Source: Varroa destructor (Eukaryota > Arthropoda > Arachnida > Mesostigmata > Varroidae). Taken from it: 64,000 bases of DNA. Below, one piece after another: positions 42,001 to 52,500 of the stretch (positions are counted from its first letter, which is position 1; every line of letters starts with the position of its first letter). The notes below the pieces were generated by a model. The model saw only the letters and a list, made by a program, of their open reading frames with translations, had not been told where the DNA came from and made no database searches. The translations under genes were made by a program, and so were the position numbers. The stretch spans positions 18,141,126-18,205,125 of the forward strand of contig NW_019211455.1 in assembly GCF_002443255.2 (NCBI RefSeq), written 5' to 3'.

Positions 42001-45000
42001 TAGATTGACAGTCATCAGAGGTAAAGTGTTTGGCTGCTAAAATTAGAAACACGTCAAATGGTAGTTTAGATTGGGCGTAGATACTTCATTCCGCCATCAG
42101 CGTTTCAAACTGGACCCTGTTAACCGTAACGGTAATCAATAATTGAACAACACCTACAGCTGAGTCGAATGAATCTATTCAGTTGTTTTGATTGTTGTTT
42201 TGGGAAAATGATATCAAGGTTGACGCAGTTCGCATCAGAACCTAAAGAATAGTGTTGTCGAAAAACCCAAGGCTCTGATAAAATGTCCATTGGTTCACCA
42301 AACACAAAAATGAAACCCGACGAAGTCTCCAGGTGTATAAAACAGTCAGGAATCTCGATGAAGATTTTTTTTTAAAGTTTGATATGTTTTACTATTATCA
42401 GAAGGAATTCTTGAAGCAACCTGGTTTCTAGTCGCCGTAAAGCGAAATCCACACGTTTTTTTTATCATTTGGAGTTGGAACCCCATTTCAAGCATCTCAG
42501 GAAAGGGTTACACCACCATTAGGGATAGAAAAAGGGGAAATTCTTCATTCTAAAAAGTAATCCAGTCTATATTGACGTGCGCTTGGTTTCGACGTTCGTT
42601 CATTGATTGACGCAAGTAGACCCTCGAGGCATGATCACTTCGCCTAGGTAACGACGAGATGGCGACTCGAACGTATTATTACTCAAAATCAGGTTTCTTG
42701 TTAAACGTTTGTCATTAACTGGACAACACACCAGGAACGAAACCTAGGAGATAGCACTATGCCTTGCTTTATATCCAAAGGCAATACTTATCATGCTCAC
42801 CGATATTCGGTCATGGTATATTCTGGTGTGGAATTAGATATTCCCAGATATTTCCAAGTTATCTCCAGAAAAAGAGTGTGCTTGAGCACCTATGATTAAT
42901 GATGTACAACATGTACAAAGTGCTTTCTTTCCACGGTTTTCTGAAATTTTGCTAAATACAAAAACATACCAATCAACCAAAAAAATAATCTTGATAGCGT
43001 TGTAACCAATGCGACTAACTTTAATATACGATACCTTACGTTCACTACTTAGGCCGATGAGCACTGCTTTTAGCGGCTAGCCCCTTTCGGTGTGTAACGG
43101 ACAATAGACATCTACAGTTGCTCTCAAATCTCGGCTATCTCGATGTGCTTTTAAACGCGCAAAGATGTTACTACGGTACTGTACGGTAGTCTTTAGGACT
43201 ACAATTGATACCATGCTGCTGCATCTATAGCGGTATTTTGTATCTACAGCAACTCGAGCGACTTACGTATAATATATGCAGGTAGCCCTGCAGCCTATAT
43301 AACATGAAAACCAGTACTAGAAATTCTAACCACCCGCCTCCTTACACGAACGTCTCAAATAAAAGAAGCACATGCGGGAAGAAAATGGATACTTAAGGTT
43401 TGTTATTACAAACATTATGCTATTATTATATAACTTCTGCAGCATATAGACGAAAACAAATATATACACAAAACAATAGTATCATTACTAATGACGGTGT
43501 AGAACGAACAGTAACATGTACAGTAATAATAAGCATCTGTAACATCGCATAGTCCGCAGACAAACAGACGACCTTCGCCCGAATTGTGAAAGCAGGGTTA
43601 ACTTCGACAGGAGTTTCGTTTTTCCCAGTAAGCAGCTTCATCGACGTCCATTGATTTCCTTTTATGATTAAATTTCAACCTTACTTACTTCTCGGCTCGA
43701 GGTACCAATCTTTTCTCCGACAATGAAGAACTACCCCCTGGTCAGTGTGTCATGAGTCCGCGCCATTTGCGGTTTTCTAGTTCTACTTGAAGTCGTGCTC
43801 TTTCGTGTTAATGTAAACACAGTTTCTACGAGCGTCTGTCTCGTCATAGCTACCGCTACCGCCAATGCAATGATAATCAACACTGACTAAAATAACTAAG
43901 GTTCGGATCCGCGCACATGGTGAATAGTGGCGACACGCTCTATTTTTGACAAGACGTTTTAACAAGAAGTGCTGCCAGACCGGACCTAAGCCCGCTCTCC
44001 GTTGTAGTATGTCCAGCGGGTTTGTCTGTCGCAATTATCCTCTCGATGCTGCTGGCATTGTCGATGCTACTAGAATTACCTTTGTCTTCAAATGACCAGT
44101 TTAGCGAATCAATTGAATCGAATAGTAAGGCGCACGAGTTGCTTAATGTACTTGTATTTCCAAAAGTCATTGGTGAAAGTCTACAAGATATTTGCTAACT
44201 GCTCAGAACCAGACGTTGATGCTAGGTGTTTCCTCGGCGCGGGAAGGTGATTTATTCTGATATCTTAAAACTCTCCTCCTGGTGGTGAGATGAGCCATCT
44301 CAATCGTGTTGCGACTGACTTGTTTTGTCTAATCTAATTAACCGCGCTGAACTATGTACAATGCATCTCCGACACGAAATTGAGAACCGAGCCATAGTGT
44401 CTTCGGCCCTGTTGGCCACCATCGGTGCCGCAAGACTAATGTCGCGTCACGTATTACTGACGGTGATGATCTGTTATGAGAAGATCACTTCACTCTGCTA
44501 GCTAAACAAATGTTGCAATTCCAGCTTGATCATGTAAGCGAATTGGCTCAAATAGCTATAGAGAAGAGCCATAGTTTTTTTTCAAGAAGTCCTTAAGAAA
44601 AGCATATGGCATTTATACTTATTTCACATTTTATTGACATACCAAAATAATTTCCAATAGTTTCTTTCAGTGTAATGTATTATTATCTATTGACATGTAG
44701 AATACATTTACATATACGCATACATAGATTTTTACATCCAGATATGCTCTACGTTTTTTCAAGTATTTATGTACGCCCACGTAACAGGAATGTACCTAGA
44801 ACCCGAGAGTTATTCTGCCTATCTATTACGAGATCGTCTGACCTTGGCTTGATTTGTCGATTTTCTATAATTTCTGGTGTTGCTGACCTGCATTATCTAT
44901 CCTTTGGCATGACCTTGACATTTGCTCGCAGGTTTAAATAATCTTACCCTCAATAAGTAATCCACTATAAATTTTTGCTATCTGCAGAATTCGACTTGAG

Positions 45001-46981
45001 CTGACAGACAGGAAGAGCAAAGGATTAAGAGCAAATTTTTCGAAAGAAAAGCAGCTAAGTAAAATAAAGCTTGCATAAATAATAGAATTATGGGACTATA
45101 ATCCATTCATAAAAATGTTACGTGCAAATGACAAATGTAAGATTTTGTCATAATAAAACACTATTTAATACACCAGTAAAAGATCCAGATCGACTAGGTA
45201 GATTCATATCGCTCGCCAAAACTATTAATCAAGAGTGTTATATTTACCGTACTGACCTTCGAAGAAATATGTAAAATGTTTGTAGATACATAACACACTT
45301 CTGTAATTCTTAGAAATAGTAGTACTCTCCAGGCTCGGCTCCTTGCAATAGCGTTCGGTCAAGCCAATGATTCGGGCAAAGTCATGTGCTAGTCTTGAGT
45401 TTTCGTGCCATGAAGTGCCACGATACTGCGTGACTCGATTATGAACCATCGAACTTTTTCTTGTGCAATAAATGGCCACCCTCATTTTGCTTATTACTCG
45501 TGTTTTTTAGTGCAAAGCATTCCCACTATTCAAGTAGTTTTATAATTAAATGCAGAAGAAGCGTCCGATCGTCGAGCGCGACCTTTTGCAGATCCTGACG
45601 AAAACATGTTTCCAAAATCTTTTCTACGAAAATCATGACTTTGACATTAACGATGCGGTGTTAGTGGTAACAGTTGAATGCTGTTGGTCCATCAGTAGGG
45701 TTCATTGCATTATATTAGTATATAATGTGACAGTTATCGTCGAAGTTTGCTTTCGGAGCATGAGAAAAAGATACCAAAGGTAGTATCTTCGAGTAGCGAG
45801 CGATAGTTCCTTTTCGAGGCAGGTACCGTACAATCTGTGCCACTTAAAAAAGTTCGCAGCTTGTAGGATTTTTTAAATTAGTACTTGTTATCGTCCTCTT
45901 GCCTGTAACACTATCATAAAAAAAATTCTTTCCTAAAGTAATTCTTCTTTCTAGTAAAATCTCACAGCTTTCATTTGCTAGCACTAGGAAAAAAGAAAAT
46001 TAATCAAATCTAAAAAGAACTAGCCAAATCATTGCTAGTATTATTCATATCAACTCAATATTTTAGAGCTACATACGAGAACCACACACGATACTATTCG
46101 AAAGATAATATTGCTTCTATAGGAAACCACAAGTACACTAGTCAAAGGTCATTCATCATATTACTCTTATGCAGTTCGCTTTTATCCAAAACCGCACGCT
46201 TAACTTCAGCTTTATATTCCCAGTTAATCCCACACAAAAACGTCAACAGACTTCACAATATGTGAGTGTCCACACTATTAATCACGTCAAATACTTAATC
46301 ATCGTTATTACCGTTGATCGATTCAATAGGAGACGATAGATTGCGATGACAAATAATTTGATACGACAGATCCTTATGCTTAATACATTAATGAGGACTG
46401 TAAGTGACGCCCTACATTTGTTTGGCTTTTCTCCTCCAAGGTATACGTAATCATCGACCATATTTGTCTACTAAGATCAACAATCCACATGGTGGAAATA
46501 ACAATGATCACCGGCAGTAATAATATGACCCTTACAATAAAAACTCGGATATATGCTCCATGCAAATAACGTCGGAACTCCTTCTCCTTAATAACACTGA
46601 TGTTATGCAATGACGGCAGAGGTTTTAGGCGATGTAACACGGTTGAGGCTAACGGCAGAGTTGATGACGTTGGAACTTGATTAGCTGCCACTGCTGCTGT
46701 CGAAGATTAGTAGATCGTGTTTTTTTACTTTCTTTAATGCTGCCGATGCTACCAAAATTTTCTTCGTCTTTGGGTAGCTGATTAGCCAGGTCGCCTTCAG
46801 CGGTGGATCTGTGTGCAAATGTGCTCGGATGTGTTCCACCAATTGGGTTTCCAATGCACGTCGATGAGGCGCTGTAGGATAACAGCGGTTGCTGAGACAA
46901 TTATTGCTGCTTGATCGTTCTTGAGTCGATTTGTGCCAATTATTTAATTACCTTTTCCATCACATCCAGAAGGTGCAACAT
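35907..46981 (-). CDS. Degenerin/epithelial sodium channel (DEG/ENaC, pickpocket-like) gene, incompletely resolved
   Basis: A minus-strand gene inferred from ordered, phase-compatible exons carrying DEG/ENaC hallmarks. Supported exons: 46684-46416 (TM1), 39931-39801, 39343-39237, 38954-38707 and 36053-35907 (TM2). The three middle exons join in frame (phases 2 and 1). They read through YMCYTLNW, corresponding to the family's G.CYTFN, then to TRLLPPPYDTSC, corresponding to the family's LP.PY.t.C..Y. The last exon has IFGGYLGIWLGLS, the TM2 G-x-S selectivity-filter region. Such channels are trimeric Na+ channels of the plasma membrane, often mechano- or chemosensory in arthropods (family knowledge). 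Not found: the FPAVTIC-type segment after TM1 and a clean cysteine-rich segment before TM2. The gene may be intact with exons I missed, or damaged; a possible frame break near 36340 is noted separately. Confidence 0.68.
36280..36431 (-). pseudogene. Cysteine-rich segment before TM2, frame apparently broken (DEG/ENaC)
   Basis: After an acceptor-like ttttccag, one frame reads PQGFPYCC... and GACCCREVSYQTT, resembling the C-x-C...VSY block of the channel's cysteine-rich domain, then meets TAG at about 36334. In the next frame the sequence continues open as RDTAVMIMTR... to FIFTKYAEITNKI, which would lead naturally into the TM2 exon. Either one base is lost or gained here, or the two frames belong to separate exons. 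Typed as pseudogene only for the local break; the whole gene may be functional. Confidence 0.35.
38707..38954 (-). CDS. DEG/ENaC extracellular exon (RLLPPPYDTSC motif)
   Basis: Acceptor ttattcgacag, phase 1 in. The frame runs EFSMSIQWRLDQQIVLHEF..., then KGNYEFSTEMIVTRLLPPPY with DTSCVQYD following, and ends at ACG before GTCAGT (phase 0). The G.YEfs....T.RLpPPY.t.C..Y block is the most recognisable palm/beta-strand signature of DEG/ENaC proteins outside the membrane helices. The donor is non-ideal (GTCAGT) but preserves the phase. Confidence 0.7.
39237..39343 (-). CDS. DEG/ENaC extracellular exon (MCYTLNW motif)
   Basis: A strong acceptor (gtttgtttttcag) starts a phase-2 exon encoding SRLLKYMCYTLNWKDNNEMNS..., ending TLF plus one base at GTAAAT. 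MCYTLNW matches the conserved G.CYTFN block of the DEG/ENaC extracellular domain. The leftover G joins AG of the exon at 38954 (GAG, Glu) in frame. Confidence 0.62.
39801..39931 (-). CDS. DEG/ENaC extracellular exon (LRQLLNTEG segment)
   Basis: Acceptor gcgtag precedes IPELRQLLNTEGSLGD..., ending EGPSLYYYRFVYEG at a GTTCGT donor in phase 2. An in-frame TAG sits exactly in the acceptor, fixing the left border. The AG left over joins the T of the next exon to make a serine codon and keeps the frame open. Two other frames here are open on this strand but do not fit the splice phases. Confidence 0.55.
42158..42274 (-). CDS. Candidate extracellular exon of the DEG/ENaC gene (weak)
   Basis: Between a good acceptor (ttttatcag) and a GTAGGTG donor, one frame is open for 38 codons (EPWVFRQHYSLGSDANCV... 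to ...NRFIRLS), entering and leaving in phase 1. Its position between the TM1 exon and the exon at 39931 and its single cysteine would suit the finger/knuckle region. No family motif is recognised, and another exon would be needed to bring the phase to 0. Confidence 0.28.
46416..46684 (-). CDS. DEG/ENaC exon with cytoplasmic segment and transmembrane helix 1
   Basis: The frame gives KEKEFRRYLHGAYIRVF, then a hydrophobic run (VILLLPVIIVISTMWIV), then DLSRQIWSMITYTLEEKSQTN before a GTAGGG donor. The layout (S/LHG motif, single helix, then a Q..... Y segment leading to T-N-V) is that of DEG/ENaC TM1. There, HG is the conserved cytoplasmic gating dipeptide just before the helix, and here it reads LHGAY. 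In-frame stops exclude extension far upstream in this frame. Confidence 0.6.
46729..46891 (-). CDS. Probable N-terminal cytoplasmic exon of the DEG/ENaC gene
   Basis: An open frame with protein-like composition (QPLLSYSASSTCIGN... to ...FGSIGSIKE) ends at a GTAAAA donor in phase 1. The TM1 frame begins only 32-44 nt further on, also in phase 1, at one of several in-frame AGs (exon start 46696, 46693, 46690 or 46684); a CTAAT branch-like motif lies between. DEG/ENaC N-termini are cytoplasmic and variable, so sequence alone cannot confirm it. The very short intron is unusual; a frameshift between two halves of one exon is the alternative. Confidence 0.4.
46952..46981 (-). CDS. Possible first coding exon of the DEG/ENaC gene
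   Basis: Ten codons (MLHLLDVMEK) from an ATG to a GTAATT donor, phase 0. A 60-nt intron would join it to the exon at 46891 (acceptor ctcag, phase 0). Support is only the phase agreement and the neighbouring coding-like exon. The real start could instead lie in the next exon or further upstream. Confidence 0.3.
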
Positions 46982-49227
46982 TACTGATGAGTCAAAAGTT
47001 GTTTTTCGTTTTGTTGGCGACAGTTAGTGATGTAAGGCTAACGCAGTGCTAGGTGCCACTAGATACATTTGTCAGTTGGTTATCACTTCGGCTACTGAGC
47101 TGTGGCCGGATATTGTTTGCCATCATAAGGAAACTGCGTTTTAACTAAAAAAATTATCTTGAAACACTAATTTGGCTAGGTTGGCGTAGAAGTGGAAAAG
47201 CAGAATTTAATCGATAGCGTTCCTTCATTTCGTTTAAATTAAATGCTGTTGCATATGGCACATGTAAATTAACTATATATATAGTACGGTACTTTTCTTC
47301 CTTTTTACCTAATAATTCCTGTGCTCTCATTAATTACGTGATTAAACCTTCTAGAATCTCTGAAGAGGCGTTAGCGATTATTTTAAAAAAATACATCGTT
47401 TTATATGCAGCTTACTTCAAACTTTTAGTAGTTTAACTGAAATGTTAATTAATTAATTAAAATGAAAATGAATTTACTTGAGTCCTTGCTCAACTAATGT
47501 AACATATTTAATGTTGCATTCTTCCATCTGATACATATGCTTTTTTAATAACTAAACTTAGAAACAACCGCATTCCATGAAACACTTCACTGCATTTTGC
47601 AAAACATCCTGTTTACAAACCTTGATATTTGATAGGTTAGGCAAATGAAAAATATTATTTGCATTTCTCACCAGTGAAATGAAATATTCACTGGATCCCA
47701 AGATGTGTATTTCTCACAAATTACGCATTTATAAAGCTAATCCCCCACCGTGAAACTATTGGTGATGTGCGTTATCCATAAAAATATATGAAGTTAAGTG
47801 TCCAAGATAGTGACCTCTCTCTATGACACTTCGCAACTTTACAGCCAATACATCTACTAATTATTCTTTATTGATAAGCCCTAAGCTAATGAAAAACTTG
47901 ACTTGGCAGTTTTCTCTGCACCTATAATAGCGTATGCTGCAGACTTCCTCTAAATGATTTCTATTCGTCTTTGTTTATTTACTGGTAACCGAAAACAAAT
48001 TACTTCATAAGTCCATCTAACGGATGCTCCCTCTCACTAAAGCTGCAAAGTGCGAAACAACAACTCCCAGAATCCAAGTGAAAAAAGTTTTTTGTGACGA
48101 AACTGACAAATTTTATTATCATATTAGTATCAGTATATTCCCTGGTGTAAATGTCGTCCAAGGCCAGACATTATTACCTAAGTGTATCCAACAACGTCGC
48201 ATTTCCTGATGTTCTTAAATTTTAACAGAGGTCAATTGTGAATGCGGGAGTGGATCTTAATGACAAAAACGCTGGATCTCAAGAAGCAATGCATATGTAC
48301 AATATATACTATTATAGATCGTTTTGATGTGTATTGTGATACCAGATCATCATTAAAAAAAAATAACCTATTTTCAAACACAGCAATCTTAAAAAGCCTT
48401 AAATTCGGATCTCGTATTATTATAGATAGCAATTCATGCCAGATGGGTCTAAACGAAGTAGCAAAATTTAATCCTTTTCCTCGTACTTAATTTTTACTAG
48501 AAATTTGAAACAAAAGTGAACACTACGAATGCATAATAGCGTCGAGCTAAATAAACTGGAAAATTTAATTAGGCCTCATGCTATCGGCATTCGGAATATC
48601 ATTCGAATTTGTTTGGGATCGATGCTTGTATGGCCATACATTGCGTAAACTGTTGCACTTTTGACTTCCATCCATTTTCAGTTTTTGAGAAACGAAGGCG
48701 CTGAGTCGATTCGAACGAACGGATTACTTGACATTAATATTCAAGGCTCGTCGCTGAATAAACAGATATCTTCATTAAAATAAAGATAATTTATAATTAT
48801 GTTCTACAATTGTTATAATAGTTAGTATTATTTATAGCTTATATGATCTCCTAGTGCATGAGTACGTGCACCATTACAGCTACCTAAACGTCGTAAGTTC
48901 ACTTATTATCGTTTATCCTCATTTTCTACGTTTCACTTCAGGTAGAGGCATTTTATTCCTCTGCACACACTTAACGGCAGATCGTGAACACGAAGTACGG
49001 TAAAGCTTTTTTTTAGCTGCGCGCTTTACCGCTTACACTCCACTTATGTGTTTTCTAACGGCAGCTGGCTAGCCACAGCGGTTACAATGCCCAGCAGTTG
49101 TGCTCTTGAACCTGTAGCTCTTTTTTACTTTATTTCGCCGCTCTTTATCTTTCTTTATCAGTGGCTATCTGTCGTTAAGACTACATCATTTTTTTCATGT
49201 ACTATTGTCATCTATTTACAGTAGAAG

Positions 49228-49268
<41 letters not shown>

Positions 49269-49524
49269 GAAGAATGTCACAATGTAATTTACGCGAGCAG
49301 AACCTAAACTACATGATTATCAATCAGTCAAATTCAGTTCCATGTGTGAAAAGTAAACAAAAAAGTTTTCTAGTTCTGCTGCTTTTCTCCACGCCACATC
49401 GCTTCGCCGAGTTCATCCGTCACAGCCCTATATAGCGGTCCGCTCGAGCTTGCGGTGGAAAATGGCTTCAAACGTTGCAAACTACGGTTTTAACGTGCCT
49501 CATGCCGTTTGTTTTCAAGCTTAC
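46982..49524. other. Gap between the DEG/ENaC 5' end and the ISWI 3' end
   Basis: Contains the AT microsatellite and an AATAAA on the minus strand at 49134-49129, about 390 nt past the ISWI stop and a possible ISWI polyadenylation signal. No gene seen. Confidence 0.4.
49231..49266. repeat. AT dinucleotide microsatellite
   Basis: About 17 uninterrupted AT units in the gap between ISWI and the DEG/ENaC gene. Shorter TA runs occur near 2011 and 14697. Confidence 0.95.
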
Positions 49525-52500
49525 TCATTTGTTTCGAGGTTTCTTCGACTTCGAGTCTGTGGATCCAACGGCGCCGCTTGACCTTTTCTGTGGCTTGGGG
49601 GTGCCTTGTCCACCCTGGTTAGTTGTGCCATTCGATGGCCTGCCCTTGCTCGAGTTATCCCGCTTCTTGCCTCCTTCGTTCTTCTCCTTTTCCTCTAGTT
49701 CCTGGTTTTCACGTTCGATCAATGTAATTAACGTGTTGCACCGTCGCTGGAGTTCAGTAGCCGTACGACTCTTGATGAACCAGTCGAAACGGAATTGTGG
49801 CGCTTGACGCACTGCGGCTCGGAGTTCGTCATAGACGTTGTCCGTCCGATCAAAACCCAGCTTATGTATCATGCAAACCAGGAAACGATCTTCTTCCTCG
49901 GTGTAGTTCTTGCCCTTGTTTGAGCCGTAAGCAATGCGCAACTGGTGGAACGGCGCGCGATAGCGAGACATTTTCGAATCGAGAGCTCGTTTAATACCTG
50001 CTCGACGCTGGATACGAGCCTCGCCCTTCTCTATTTGCGCCATAATCTTCTCAATATCCTATAAGATTATACCAGAAATCAATTTATGCGAGAGTATGTT
50101 AGATAGGAGGATAATGTCAAAAACTTACGATCTTAGTTATATAGTGACTGATTCACGTGACAAGGTCCTTAAACGCTAAATCTTTAATATCGATGGGTAT
50201 CACTTACCTGTAATTCTTGGCAGCGATCCCAGAAGACCTGGGAATATTCGACAACCTCTTCTGGTGTTTTACCCTCGACATCGCGTGAGATGCTTTCGAT
50301 GTCCTCTCGGCCGAATTTTTCATTTGCCTTAACGAATTGATTGAAATCCCTTCGGCTCCAATTGGTGAATCCTTCGGTAAGAAGGCGTTCCTTCTCGGCC
50401 ACTTCCTCTTCAGTTAATGGCTCGGCCTCATCAATTTTTGCCTGTTCTTCCTGCTGAGCCCGGCGCGCATCCGCACCCAAATCAGGATTCTTCGCCACTT
50501 TGTAGTCGATGGTTTTACGGAAGTGATAAATTTCTTTGTCAAGCAGTTCGAATAGCCGTGGTGGAAAGAATTGGAAATCCTGAACATTCGGTTGCTTTGG
50601 TGGTCGAGGAGCTTTTGGTGCTTTGGGTTCAGATACCCTCAGTGCCTCACGGAAATATGCGTCTACCTGATAATTAGCGCGTCGCTCCCGTTTCGGTGGT
50701 TCGATCCAATTGAGCCCAGCGTTCTTTCCTTTCTCACGGAAGTCTTCACCTTCAAAGTTGTATACAGAATATTGTTTACCTTCAGAAGTGTCCATGGTGA
50801 AATTACGCAATGAACTTTCACCCATCTGCTCGTACCTCTTGTTTTCTTCTTCGGTCTTCTTTTCAGCTTTCAACAAGATAGCATCAATATCTTCGTCCGT
50901 AATTTCGCTTTCTTTAGAAGCAAAGATATGATCGGCACCATGACGAATCATACTCATCATTTCGTCTTTGCCAAGCTTATTTGTATTGTCAACGAGACGG
51001 CCTTGTTGGATGACCATCTTATCTAGACGAAGCTTGACTTCGGCCTTTTCGACAATACGCTCCTCGATCGTGTTTTCAGTGACGAATCGAAATACCTTGA
51101 CTGGCTTCAGTTGACCGATACGATGGGCTCGATCCATAGCTTGCAAATCGGCTTGTGGATTCCAATCAGAGTCGTACAAGATGACAATGTCGGCGGTATA
51201 CAGATTGATACCTAGACCACCTGCACGGGTTGACAACATGAATACGAATTTTTCACTGTTTGGCGCGTTGTAATCATTAATTGACTTTGTACGCTCTTCA
51301 TGTGGGGTTTGTCCGTCCAACCTGCAGTACTGCCAATTGCGCCAGAAGCAGTAATCCTCTAAGATGTCCAACATACGCGTCATCTGGGCGAAAATCAATA
51401 CGCGGCTACCCTGCTCCTTTAGACGGGGCAGAAGTTTGTCCAGTACAACCATCTTACCGCAGTTGTACACCTATGTAGAAAAAAGGGCAAAACAAAGATG
51501 TAAGATTAATTAACAATTACGTATTTAACAATAAATTATTTTTAATTACGTAATAAAGTTATTGTTACTAATAAAGCTGATGACTTAGGTTATAGTAAAT
51601 ATTGAAACATTTTTCAAAATACATGGAAATGTCAGTATGCTATCGCACACCCATCGTAAAATTCCTTCGATGAGTGCCAGTTGCCGCAGAGTCGGCACAC
51701 ACCATATTGATGTACGAGCGGAGTATCGGCCAAGACGACGTGACTCCTGCCGAACGACCTTCTTTCGCTCGATTTCAAACGAACATTATAAAAATATCGA
51801 TCTAAATAAAAAAAATAAACACTGCGCGCTGCACCATTTGTAGAAGAAAACGTTCCTTCCCCTCCCCCTCCTTTAATTTATTGATAATACCTTATAAACT
51901 CTCTCATTAATTACAGGACTTAACATTAAGCATTTGCGTTGGGGAGCACTTTATTTGAAAAAAAAACACTCAGTACTAAAATAGTGCAGCATGATTGACG
52001 TGAAATGTAGGTGTTTCATATGCTTCCTTTGAGTAACAAATTCTACATGTATAAAAGAAATGGCATAACGCAAAATGAAGTAAATACGAACCAGGTGTTC
52101 GTCAGTCGTAAAAGGCGGTCCGGGCTCTGCTCCATCGAACAAGTACGGATGGTTGCAACATTTCCGCAGCTGCATGAGGATGTTAAGCAAACGCATCTTG
52201 TCCACTTTGCCGGCGCCGTTCACGATATCGATATCTTTCATGAGACATTTTGTATACCATTCGCGTTGCATTTTACTCAAGCCAACGTAGATTTTCACCT
52301 CCTTCTTTGGTGGTAAACGTTTTTCGACTTCGCTTTTCAAACGACGTAGAAGAAAAGGTCGTAGCACAGCATGGAGTCGTTCTACTAGGGTTTGATCGCC
52401 GAACACGGAATTGGTACTGAACCATGAGTCAAAATCTTCGGATGAGTTGAACACATCAGGCAGCAGAAAATTAAGCAAGGCCCACAGTTCATGCAGATTG

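Noticed and set aside
43940..44170. Minus-strand open frame (MTFGNTSTLSNSC...) as the DEG/ENaC segment after TM1
   Set aside because: Lacks the FPAVT(I/F)CN motif, and the only acceptor that fits gives the wrong phase relative to the TM1 exon.
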